Below are positions 7,833-15,743 of a stretch of 64,000 nt of DNA, one piece after another. Both the position numbers and the translations under genes were made by a program. This DNA comes from Nocardia sp. NBC_00508. Lineage in GTDB: Bacteria; Actinomycetota; Actinomycetes; Mycobacteriales; Mycobacteriaceae. The stretch covers positions 186,001 through 250,000 of the forward strand of contig NZ_CP107852.1 of the NCBI RefSeq assembly GCF_036346875.1. Reading direction: 5' to 3'. The notes beneath the pieces are model-generated. The model searched no databases, was not told where the DNA came from, and saw only the letters and a list, made by a program, of their open reading frames with translations. Numbering within the stretch: the stretch's first letter is position 1; every line of letters starts with the position of its first letter.

Positions 7833-10454
7833 CTAGGTGACGAACAGCTGGTCGGCCAGCATTTCGTCGAGGCTCTTCTCGAAGGCGTGCGCGATCTGGT
7901 CGAGGTCCTCGACACCGTGCGCGGCGCTGATCAAGAAGCTGTGCATTTCGGGCAGGTAGACGTAGTGCTTGCGCATGTAGTACGCCAGCGCGATCGTAGC
8001 TTTGAAGTTGCTGCCCGCCATCCGTTCCCGATACAGCCCTGCGGCGCGGTGGCTGAAATTCAGCGAGAAGATCGAGTGCTGGGCATTGATCCGGCAGGCG
8101 ATCCCCCGAGACTGCGTCGCCTCTCGCATCAGCTGCGCGAGGTGCTGGGTATTGACTTCGAGCCGGGGATAGATCTCCGGGTGGCTGTCGAGGTGGTCCA
8201 ACACCGCGAGACCCGCTGTGCAGGTGAGCGAATTGCCGCTCAGCGTGCCACCTGCGAATACCTTGTTCTCGTAGTCGTAGAACGGATCTTGCGAACTCTT
8301 GGCCATATCGATCAGATAGCCCTTGCCGATCACCGCCCCGCATGGCAGCCCGCCGCCGATCACTTTGCCGAGGCAGGTGAGATCGGGGGGCACGTCGGCG
8401 AGCACCTGCGCGCCGCCGTAAGCGACCCGGAAACCGGAAACCACCTCGTCGAAGATCAACGGGATATCGAGTTCGGTGCACAGGCCGCGCAGTTCGCGAA
8501 GGAAGTCCACGTTCAGTGTGACCACCGAGGTCGGCATGGGTTCCAGGACAACGCAAGCCAGCTCGTCGGCGTGTTCGCGCAGCCGGGCCAGACCGGCGAT
8601 ATCGCCGTACTGCATCACGATGGTGCCCGCGACCGCGGCCGGATCGGTGCCGAGCGAGCCGGCCACCGGTTCGGGACGGTCCTTGGTGCCGGAGAACCGG
8701 AACCACGAACTCACCATCGCCTGGTCGGAAAAGCCGTGGTAGTGCCCCTCGAACTTCGCCACCCGGGTCCGCCGCCGATATCCGCGCGCCATCCGAATGG
8801 CGAACAGCACCGATTCGGTACCTGAATTGCACAGCACTGCCTTCTCTGCGGTTGGAAAGGCGGCGACCAGCTTCTCGGCCAGCTCCAACTCCGGTGTGTT
8901 GCCGATCCCATTCACCATCCCCTTGGCCAAACCGCCCGCGATCGCGGCGTTGATCGCCGGATGCGCATACCCGAGCAAATGCGGCCCGTAGCCGCCGGAC
9001 AGGTCGATGAAAGTGTTTCCATCGCAATCGGTCACGCCGCCGCCGACGGCTTCCTCGACGAACACCGGAAAGTTACTGGGGAAGAAGTAGCGGTCGATGT
9101 GCGTCGGCGCAACGAGCGTCGTTTGAGCGCGATCGCGCATGGCCAGCGACGCGGGCATCTGCTCCTGGAATTCGGCTTCGAACCGCTGTTCCACCTCGGC
9201 GCTCATGTACGGCGCGTAGCGATCGGTGAATTTGCGTGCATTCGACCAGATATCGATGTCGGGGTCGATCTGGGTCGCGAAGCCTTCACCCGACAGGAAG
9301 ACCAACTCCACCTTGGTGAACGTGGTCGTGTACCGCGCATCATAGCGGCGCAGCACCGCATTGACGTCGTTGAAGTAGGCAACAGTCGACCACCTGTTGT
9401 AGGAGATGTCAAAATGCTGGCGCAATACCTGCACCATTTCCGCGTCGTAGGCTCCGCGACGCTCGGCCAGGGTCGGCGCGGCGAGCACAAAGTGCCGAGT
9501 GAACCGCTCGACGGCAATACCCCATTCTTTGCGGCTGCACGCGTAGTAGAATGAGGACAGACCCCACTTCTCGTCCTCGCTGAGCTCGGCGGTGACGCCG
9601 TAGTCCACCAGGATCACTTCACCGTCGGTGGTGAACATGACGTTGCCCGGATGCGGATCCCCGTGGCAGATGCCGTGCATGTACAGCATCGTGTAGATCG
9701 CGTCCTGCAGCCGCTGCGCGAGGCGCTCGGGGGGGACCCCCACCGTGGCGGCGTCCTTGCCCGGAATGCCCACCATGTACTCCATCACCAGCATCCGCTC
9801 GGTGACGAATTCGTCCAGCACCGCAGGTACTTTCACGAATGGATGCGCCGCGAAGTTGGCGTGGATGCGCCGCTGCTGGGTAGCTTCGTGGGTCATGTCG
9901 GCCTGTGGCCGCAGCAGCCTGGCGACTTCGTCGAACCGTGTGGGCAGGTCCAGGTACCGCACCGGCCACGCCACGGCGTGGGCCACCCGCACCGCGGTGC
10001 TCAGTGACCGCAGGCTGTTCTCGATCTGGGCGGGCACCGAATCCTTGACCAACTTCACCGCGACCTTGCGGCCGTCGAGCAGTTCGGCGATGTGTACCTG
10101 GGCGACCGAGGCACTGGCGATCGGCACCAGGTCGAACGACCGAAACCTCGATGCCAATGGGGCGCCGATCTCACGCTCAATGGCCCGCCGGGTCCGGTCC
10201 TCGCTCATGTGCGGGGTGTTGTCCTGCAACACACGTAGGTTGTTCACCCAGGATTCGGGCAGCAGATCCGATCTGGTCGCCGCGATCTGGCCGATCTTGA
10301 TGTAGATCGGCCCCATCCGCAACAGAAAGTCGACGATCGCGTGGGCACGCCGCTCCTCCCGGTTGTCCTGCTTACGCAGGCGTATCGAACCGATCGAGTA
10401 CTCGGCAGCGCCGAGCGCCGCGCAGCCAACGGCCTTGGCGAGATGTGTGAGCAT
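7833..10454 (-). CDS. Fusion of UbiB/ABC1 atypical kinase and class III PLP aminotransferase
   Basis: This 873-residue protein is built from two enzymes. Residues about 30-420 are a UbiB/ABC1 (AarF) atypical kinase with the KxGQ motif (KIGQ, 53-56), an Ala-rich loop ASASVAQV (113-120), the catalytic-type lysine VAVKLVK (Lys134), HGDPHPGN (264-271) and DYG (284-286). Residues about 450-873 are a class III aminotransferase related to glutamate-1-semialdehyde aminotransferase. It has NSGTESVLFAIRMARG, the FDE motif at 668-670 and the PLP lysine in CLGKVIGGG (Lys697). Both halves look intact. The ATG at 10454 follows a GGGG ribosome site. In the prodigiosin and tambjamine pathways a class III aminotransferase (PigE, TamH) with a different N-terminal domain makes the amine partner. 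This protein sits in the matching place, so it is inferred to aminate an acyl-derived aldehyde or ketone. The kinase domain's role is unknown. It is the last gene of an operon with the KAS III and FAAL genes. Confidence 0.85.
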   Translation of the reverse strand: MLTHLAKAVGCAALGAAEYSIGSIRLRKQDNREERRAHAIVDFLLRMGPIYIKIGQIAATRSDLLPESWVNNLRVLQDNTPHMSEDRTRRAIEREIGAPLASRFRSFDLVPIASASVAQVHIAELLDGRKVAVKLVKDSVPAQIENSLRSLSTAVRVAHAVAWPVRYLDLPTRFDEVARLLRPQADMTHEATQQRRIHANFAAHPFVKVPAVLDEFVTERMLVMEYMVGIPGKDAATVGVPPERLAQRLQDAIYTMLYMHGICHGDPHPGNVMFTTDGEVILVDYGVTAELSEDEKWGLSSFYYACSRKEWGIAVERFTRHFVLAAPTLAERRGAYDAEMVQVLRQHFDISYNRWSTVAYFNDVNAVLRRYDARYTTTFTKVELVFLSGEGFATQIDPDIDIWSNARKFTDRYAPYMSAEVEQRFEAEFQEQMPASLAMRDRAQTTLVAPTHIDRYFFPSNFPVFVEEAVGGGVTDCDGNTFIDLSGGYGPHLLGYAHPAINAAIAGGLAKGMVNGIGNTPELELAEKLVAAFPTAEKAVLCNSGTESVLFAIRMARGYRRRTRVAKFEGHYHGFSDQAMVSSWFRFSGTKDRPEPVAGSLGTDPAAVAGTIVMQYGDIAGLARLREHADELACVVLEPMPTSVVTLNVDFLRELRGLCTELDIPLIFDEVVSGFRVAYGGAQVLADVPPDLTCLGKVIGGGLPCGAVIGKGYLIDMAKSSQDPFYDYENKVFAGGTLSGNSLTCTAGLAVLDHLDSHPEIYPRLEVNTQHLAQLMREATQSRGIACRINAQHSIFSLNFSHRAAGLYRERMAGSNFKATIALAYYMRKHYVYLPEMHSFLISAAHGVEDLDQIAHAFEKSLDEMLADQLFVT

Positions 10455-10479
10455 GTGACTACCCCGTTTCCGATGCTCG

Positions 10480-11520
10480 TCAATAGACGAAAGAGAAAGC
10501 GCCGAAAGACATTCCGGCACTGCCGACCCAACCGACCGCGCGCTCACCTCGCCGCAGTTCACCGGCCGCGATCGCCGAGGCCATCGCGGCGGGCACCGAC
10601 GCCGACACGATGTTGCCGGTCGTGGGGAAGATGTGATGGATCACCTCGCCGAGCCCGACGCTGCCGGCCATCAGCTGCCACTGGCGCTTACTGGAGGCAT
10701 GGGTGAACAGTGCGGAGACCTTCTCGGGATTCACCGCGAGACGCTGGAAGACATCCAGCGTGTCGGCCACGCCGACTTCGTGCATCTCCGCCCCGAACGA
10801 GCTGAAGTACCCGACACCGTTGGCGGCCAGCTTGTCCGACGGTTCGCAGAAGCCCTCATAGCCCGGCAACGTCACATTGCACAGCGGTGCCAGATCCGGA
10901 CGGGAGACGAACCGGAAATCCCACGGGTCATCCTCCGCGCTCAGTACGGTCGCCGTCGCGGCCTCCCCGAGGGTGTAGGCCGGGAAGATCGAGGTGAGCG
11001 CTTCCCGGTTGGGCAAGGTGAACAGGTGGGGGAACACCATCCCGCCCATCCGTAGACTGAACTCCGCATTGACGATCACCGCGGTGCGGTAGCGCCCCGT
11101 CCGCATCATCGATTCCACCACCTGCACGGCGCGCGTCCAGCTCATGCAGGCGTCGATGATGTCGAAGCAGTCCGGTTCGCCGAACCCGAGAGCGGTGGCG
11201 CAATGGTAGGCACCACCGGGTTCGATGAATCCGCGCCCGATACCGGTGTAGATCAGCAGATCGACCTCGGAGGCGCGCACCTGCGCCTGATCCAGCGCGG
11301 TTTTCGTGGCGTTTCGGAGCAACTCGATCGGCCGCTCGCCGGCGTCGAGCCAGCGCCGCTCGTCCGAACCGGTGTAACGCAGCATGGAATCGATCGCGCG
11401 CAACGTGTCGTCGAGGTTGCCATCGAAGCCGCCCGAGCTGTGTTCGGCGATCATCCGGAGGATATCCGCGTTGGTCACCGTGCGCGACGGCAGACCGGCC
11501 GCTACAGAACGAAGTCGCAT
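10480..11520 (-). CDS. KAS III-like (FabH/thiolase-fold) condensing enzyme
   Basis: This 346-residue enzyme has the FabH/chalcone synthase fold. The catalytic triad is visible: Cys125 in IIDACMSW, His274 in LFTHASSK and Asn303 in TTGNIVSAS. A GGxxG-like C-terminal region precedes SFGAFSF. The family makes a first Claisen condensation between an acyl thioester and malonyl-ACP, or joins two acyl groups. The ATG at 11520 lies one base after the stop of the FAAL-ACP gene, so the two should act together. In the undecylprodigiosin pathway RedP (KAS III) starts the fatty chain. Here the natural substrate may be the acyl chain held on the FAAL's own ACP domain (inference). It could also be an OleA- or HMG-synthase-like condensing enzyme. 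Confidence 0.85.
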   Translation of the reverse strand: MRLRSVAAGLPSRTVTNADILRMIAEHSSGGFDGNLDDTLRAIDSMLRYTGSDERRWLDAGERPIELLRNATKTALDQAQVRASEVDLLIYTGIGRGFIEPGGAYHCATALGFGEPDCFDIIDACMSWTRAVQVVESMMRTGRYRTAVIVNAEFSLRMGGMVFPHLFTLPNREALTSIFPAYTLGEAATATVLSAEDDPWDFRFVSRPDLAPLCNVTLPGYEGFCEPSDKLAANGVGYFSSFGAEMHEVGVADTLDVFQRLAVNPEKVSALFTHASSKRQWQLMAGSVGLGEVIHHIFPTTGNIVSASVPAAMASAIAAGELRRGERAVGWVGSAGMSFGAFSFVY

Positions 11521-11521
11521 C

Positions 11522-13576
11522 TCACATCCTCGCGGTCGCGGGGCTCAACGCGTCGGCAATGGCTTCCACCATGTCCTCGACGGTTCTCGAATCCCAGATC
11601 AGTTCCGCGGGGAACCGCTTACCCGCCCAGGTCTCGAGGCTTTCGTGTAGATCGATCTGGTCGATCGAGCCGAGGCCGTGGTCGATGAGCGATCGGCTCA
11701 GATCCAGGGCGGATCCGTCGGCGCCTGGGCGGTCCGCCATCCAGGTCCGCACCTGCTCGATCAAACCGAGCCGCATCAGCTCGCTCATGCTCCGCACGCC
11801 GGATGAATCAGGGACACTGTGCTCAGTGGTGGTTTCCGTCATTGTGGTGGTCACGCCTTCCCAGCGGTGTATCTCGGATAGTCGGCCGGCTTGAAAGTCG
11901 TTGCGGCACTGCTGGCGGCGCAGTTTTCCACTGGTAGTGCGCGGTATCGTGCCGTGGGCGATCAGGACGACCGCCGCCGGATGGACGCCGTGCCGCCGAG
12001 CGACGAGCTCAACCATCGCGCCGGCCAGCGGCGCCGGCTCGGTCCCGCTTTCCGGCCGGTACTCAGCCACGAGGACCAAGCCCTCGTGCCCGCCTCTCTC
12101 GATGCCGAAAGCCAGGACACTGCCCGCCCGCAGTGCATCGTGCCCGTCGGCCAACGTGCCCTCGATGTCTTCGAGGTAGTAGTTGACACCGTTGACGATC
12201 ATCATGTTTTTCACGCGACCGCAGATGAACATCTCGCCCGCGTACACGAACCCGAGATCGCCGGTCCGCAGCCAGCCGCGGTCGTCGCCCTCGATCCGGG
12301 CGCCGAAGGTCCGTGCAGTGTCCTCCGGCCGCTGCCAGTAGCCGGGCGACACGGCAGGCCCGGCAACCCAGATCTCGCCGACCCGGCCGTCGGGCAGGGA
12401 AAACGCGGTTGCCGAGTCGACGATGGCGAGCTCGGTGGACAAGGCGGTGACGCCGAGGCCGACACAGTCGACGCCATCCGCGGCGGCGGTCGGTTCCGCC
12501 TTGCCGAGACCGAGTGCCTGTCGATCGAATCGCACCGCCAGGCGCCTGCCGCGCACATCGGCGCACGTCACTTTGAGGGTGGCCTCGGCAAGGCCGTACC
12601 CGGGCGTAAGCGCGGTTGCGCTGAGCCCACACGGCGCGAACGTGGCCTCGAAGCGGTCGAGCGAGGCCTTGCGCACAGTCTCGGCGCCATTGCTCAACGC
12701 CCGCCAGCTGCTGAGGTCCAGTGCGGCGCGCTGCTGCGGTGTGGTTTTGTCCACGCACAGGTCGAGTGCAAAATTCGGTGCGCCACTATGGGTTCCGCGG
12801 TAGCCGGTGATGGCGTCGAGCCAGCGGACCGGGTTCTTGACGAAGGTGGACGGTGCCATGAGTACAGCGCTGCACCCGGCGTAAACAGGCAGCAGGATCC
12901 CGGTGACCTGTCCGAAGTCATGGAAGTGTGGCAGCCACGACACGATGGTGTCGTCCTGCACGACCTGCCAGCAGTGGGCCATGTCCGCGCTCTGGTGCAG
13001 CGCCATGGCGTGGTCGATGATCACGCCCTTGGGCGTGGCCGTGGAGCCAGAGGTGTATTGCAGGTAGGCGACGGTGGAGCCGTCGACTGTCGTCGTCGCC
13101 GGTTCCGGGTCATCGATACCCCGCAACGCATCGGTGGCGACCCGCGGCAGGGCGGCGAACGAGTGCTGCGTGCCGTACGCGAATGGATGCAGGACGATGT
13201 CGTGCGTGGTCAGCACGGCGGCGGCGGCGCAATCCCGTGCGACCGCGTCGATCTGCTCGGCCCGGTTGCGCGTCGGCTCGTACAGCGGCACGGCGATCAC
13301 GCCGGCGTAGAGGCATCCGAAGAACGCGGTGACATAGTCCAGTCCGGCCGGGTACAGCAGTAGCGCACGGTCTCCGCGGTCGAGCAGAGTGGCCAATCGG
13401 CCCGCTATCGCCCGGGCGCGCCGATCCAGCTCGCGGTAGGTGAGAACGTCGGATTCCCGACCGTTCTCATCGAGGAAGATATATGCCGTGCGATCACCGA
13501 ATTGCCGAGCTCGCGTGGCGACGAGATCGACCCAGTTGCGCGCGGCGACGACAGTATCCATGGACGAGGTCTTCAT
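11522..13576 (-). CDS. Fatty acyl-AMP ligase with C-terminal acyl carrier domain (FAAL-ACP)
   Basis: This is a 684-residue two-domain protein. Residues about 1-570 are a fatty acyl-AMP ligase of the FadD32/FAAL type: the P-loop YTSGSTATPKGVII, the FAAL-typical region SNGAETVRKASLDRFE and PGYGLAEATLKV, the TGDLGF motif, and a C-terminal subdomain ending in RTTSGKLRR. Residues about 595-680 are an acyl carrier domain with the attachment serine in DHGLGSIDQI. FAALs activate free fatty acids as adenylates and transfer them to a carrier protein without making acyl-CoA. The start at 13576 (MKTSSMDTVV) follows an AGGGG site. In the cluster it is the first gene of the operon with the KAS III and aminotransferase genes, and matches in function the loading part of RedL. 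It is inferred to supply the alkyl chain of the final product. Confidence 0.92.
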   Translation of the reverse strand: MKTSSMDTVVAARNWVDLVATRARQFGDRTAYIFLDENGRESDVLTYRELDRRARAIAGRLATLLDRGDRALLLYPAGLDYVTAFFGCLYAGVIAVPLYEPTRNRAEQIDAVARDCAAAAVLTTHDIVLHPFAYGTQHSFAALPRVATDALRGIDDPEPATTTVDGSTVAYLQYTSGSTATPKGVIIDHAMALHQSADMAHCWQVVQDDTIVSWLPHFHDFGQVTGILLPVYAGCSAVLMAPSTFVKNPVRWLDAITGYRGTHSGAPNFALDLCVDKTTPQQRAALDLSSWRALSNGAETVRKASLDRFEATFAPCGLSATALTPGYGLAEATLKVTCADVRGRRLAVRFDRQALGLGKAEPTAAADGVDCVGLGVTALSTELAIVDSATAFSLPDGRVGEIWVAGPAVSPGYWQRPEDTARTFGARIEGDDRGWLRTGDLGFVYAGEMFICGRVKNMMIVNGVNYYLEDIEGTLADGHDALRAGSVLAFGIERGGHEGLVLVAEYRPESGTEPAPLAGAMVELVARRHGVHPAAVVLIAHGTIPRTTSGKLRRQQCRNDFQAGRLSEIHRWEGVTTTMTETTTEHSVPDSSGVRSMSELMRLGLIEQVRTWMADRPGADGSALDLSRSLIDHGLGSIDQIDLHESLETWAGKRFPAELIWDSRTVEDMVEAIADALSPATARM

Positions 13577-13833
13577 GCCAGCCCCTACGTAACGACCCGA
13601 TATGTATTCGGCGAATCGGAACACTCGCGGAATCGGGGTCGTTCTTGATAATCGATTCGGACGAACTCCGGCCAAGCTACCCACGGAATCAACAGCAGGT
13701 CAATACTTTCCGCAATCCTGACGATGATCGAGCCTACCTACGGTGACCCGGCACAATACGTCAGCAATCGGTCAGCGGAATCGTCAACGGCCGCATCGAG
13801 AATGACACCATTCACATACTGGAGATTTCGGAA
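13577..13833. promoter_or_regulatory. Divergent promoter region between FAAL and PPTase operons
   Basis: This region of 257 bases holds the promoters of the leftward FAAL-KAS III-aminotransferase operon and of the rightward PPTase-oxidoreductase-MmpL operon. A triple repeat lies near its right end. One isolated copy of the same core, read on the minus strand as TCGTCAG, lies at about 13718-13724 facing the FAAL gene. No clear sigma-factor consensus was found. Confidence 0.5.
13758..13789 (+). promoter_or_regulatory. Candidate SARP operator: three direct repeats (GTCAG, GTCAG, GTCAA)
   Basis: On the plus strand GTCAG occurs at 13760-13764 and 13771-13775 and GTCAA at 13783-13787, so the periods are 11 and 12 bases. 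Two of the three are preceded by CG or TCG. SARP regulators bind direct repeats spaced about one helical turn apart, just upstream of the -10 region. The PPTase start codon follows 46 bases downstream. A near-identical arrangement, read on the opposite strand, precedes the PCP operon at 30216-30245. Binding itself is inferred. Confidence 0.6.
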
Positions 13834-14547
13834 ATGCCGCTACGCGAGAACTGCATACTGGACCCTGCGCGGCCGCTGCATATTTCACACGCGGCCGGTG
13901 GGCCGACTATTGCCGTCGTGTCGATAAATTCGGCGTCCACGGCACAGCACATGTCCGCCGCGGAGACGGCCCACGCGGCGGCCTTGCCGACTCCCAAGCG
14001 GCGCGCCGAGTGGCTGGCCGGACGGCTGGCAGCCAAGCATGCCGTCCAGGCGTACCGGCAGCGGCACTTCGACATCCTCGACGCCACCAATGACATCGTG
14101 GTGCGGACCACCGGCGCCGGGCCCCGCGCGGGTATGCCGGTGGTGGACGCCGCTGTCGGGATCAGCATCTCGCACTCCGGTGATCTCGCCATCGCGGCGT
14201 GCATGTCCGGTCCGGTCGGGATCGACCTGGAGCGAAACCGGGTGTTCTCGCCGCTGCTGGTGGCCGGGCTTGGGACCGCGACCCCCGCGGAGACCGGCGG
14301 CGGGCACTCGCGGCTCGACACGATGGGGACGCCGCTGCGGTGGGCGTGCCGGGAGGCGGTACTCAAGTATTTCGGGTTCGGCCTGCGCGTGGATCCCCGC
14401 GAGGTGCGGCTCACCCGGTGGCGCCCGGACGGCGAATTCCACTGGGCGGCAGGCCCGCACTTGCGGATCGCGGCCGCCGCCGACCGATGGCCGCAGCGTG
14501 CCTGGGCGGTCGAGCGCACCGGCTACTCCCTGGCCCTGATCTGGTAG
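13834..14547 (+). CDS. redU: Sfp-type 4'-phosphopantetheinyl transferase
   Basis: This is a 237-residue PPTase that moves phosphopantetheine from CoA onto carrier-protein serines. The motifs are visible: GRLAAKHAV near residue 63, SISHSGDLAIAA near 110, the Mg-binding GIDLE near 129, and WACREAVLKYFG near 170, which corresponds to the usual W(A/S)xKEAxxK with Arg in place of the first Lys. It is the first gene of a rightward operon and would activate the PCP, the ACP of the oxoamine synthase and the ACP of the FAAL. Prodiginine clusters carry such an enzyme (RedU, PigL). A candidate SARP operator lies just upstream, which suggests control by the regulator at 30360. Confidence 0.88.
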   Translation: MPLRENCILDPARPLHISHAAGGPTIAVVSINSASTAQHMSAAETAHAAALPTPKRRAEWLAGRLAAKHAVQAYRQRHFDILDATNDIVVRTTGAGPRAGMPVVDAAVGISISHSGDLAIAACMSGPVGIDLERNRVFSPLLVAGLGTATPAETGGGHSRLDTMGTPLRWACREAVLKYFGFGLRVDPREVRLTRWRPDGEFHWAAGPHLRIAAAADRWPQRAWAVERTGYSLALIW

Positions 14548-14556
14548 AGCACGGAG

Positions 14557-15708
14557 ATGACCATGACGATCCGGAGTTCGCTTCGGCAGGCGGAACTTTC
14601 GTTCAGCGCGGCGCTGGCGACGGCCGCGGACATCGCGGCACGGTCACCGTCCTCGCACAACAGCCAGCCGTGGGGTTTGGCACAGGTCGTCAGCGACCTG
14701 GCCCGCCGTCGCGCCGCGGCATTGTGCGCCGACTCCGACGCCGGTGACGAGTTCCTGCTCCTCGCAGCCGATCGTGCCCGTGAGCTCGAGGCACTGCCCG
14801 CCCATCACGCGGAAATGCAGCTCAGCTGCGGGCTGTTCTGGCGACTGGCGCAGCGGGCGTTGGCCGCCCAGGGCTGGATGGTGCGGGCTGTCGTGACCTC
14901 GGCAGCCGCTGACCTCGGCGTGTTCGGCCTCCCCGCCGACTGGCGTCCGCTGCGACTGGTTCGGCTCCAGCGCACCGGCGAGACGGCCGAATCCCTCACG
15001 CAGTTACGGCATCTCGCCGAGGCGCGGCATACCGATCGGGGGCCGTACCTGGACAAGCCAGTCCCGGCGGGCGTTCTGGACATGCTGGCCCGCTGCGACA
15101 CGGAGGATACGCAACGAATTCATGTCCGGTATCTGACGTCTGAAAACGATCGAAACCGGTTTGTGCGCTTCGTCGCTCGCCACGCTGGCCGGGATTTCGC
15201 GCACTCCGCGGCGTGGCGGGAGACACACTCCTTCATCCGCCGCACCGAGACCGAAGCACAGGATCGCGGCGACGGCTTCACATACACGCACCTGTTCGGC
15301 CCGCTCTCGCGCCCGCAAAGGCTGCTGCGGCGCATCGTGCTGGCCCCCGTCACCATGCGGGCGCTGAGTGCGACCGGGTTCCCGCGGATTCTCGCCGGAC
15401 AGCTCGCCGCTGTCGTCCGACGTTCCCCGGCGGTGGTCGCGCTGAGCCTGCCGGATTCGACCCCCGGCGACGACGACCTGCTCACCGCCGGGGAGATGCT
15501 CACCGATGTATGGCTGCGGGCCACCAACGCGGGCCTGGTGCTGCACCCGATCAGCATCGTCATCCAGCACGAGGACCTGCGCGCCCGGTTCCAAACCGAG
15601 TTCGCGCTGACCGGGCAGGTGTTTTTCGTTGCACGCCTAGGCTATTCAGCGCGACATTTCCCCCCCTCACCCCGCCGGGATCCGGCCGCATCGTTGCGTG
15701 TGCTCTGA
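14557..15708 (+). CDS. redV: Nitroreductase-fold oxidoreductase, RedV/PigM-like
   Basis: This 383-residue protein of the nitroreductase-like fold begins with the region ARSPSSHNSQPWG near residue 30, typical of this large Acg/nitroreductase subgroup. A central HTDRGPY and a C-terminal GLVLHPISIVIQHEDLRARF segment correspond to the flavin- and substrate-side parts of the family. RedV and PigM are known in prodiginine pathways as the oxidoreductase acting on the bipyrrole alcohol before MBC is formed. The assignment rests on fold, motif and the rest of the cluster. It starts nine bases after the PPTase stop codon and shares its operon. A different redox role is possible. Confidence 0.7.
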   Translation: MTMTIRSSLRQAELSFSAALATAADIAARSPSSHNSQPWGLAQVVSDLARRRAAALCADSDAGDEFLLLAADRARELEALPAHHAEMQLSCGLFWRLAQRALAAQGWMVRAVVTSAAADLGVFGLPADWRPLRLVRLQRTGETAESLTQLRHLAEARHTDRGPYLDKPVPAGVLDMLARCDTEDTQRIHVRYLTSENDRNRFVRFVARHAGRDFAHSAAWRETHSFIRRTETEAQDRGDGFTYTHLFGPLSRPQRLLRRIVLAPVTMRALSATGFPRILAGQLAAVVRRSPAVVALSLPDSTPGDDDLLTAGEMLTDVWLRATNAGLVLHPISIVIQHEDLRARFQTEFALTGQVFFVARLGYSARHFPPSPRRDPAASLRVL

Positions 15709-15743
15709 CGAGCATGCGCATCCCGACTAGCGAGAGACACAGG

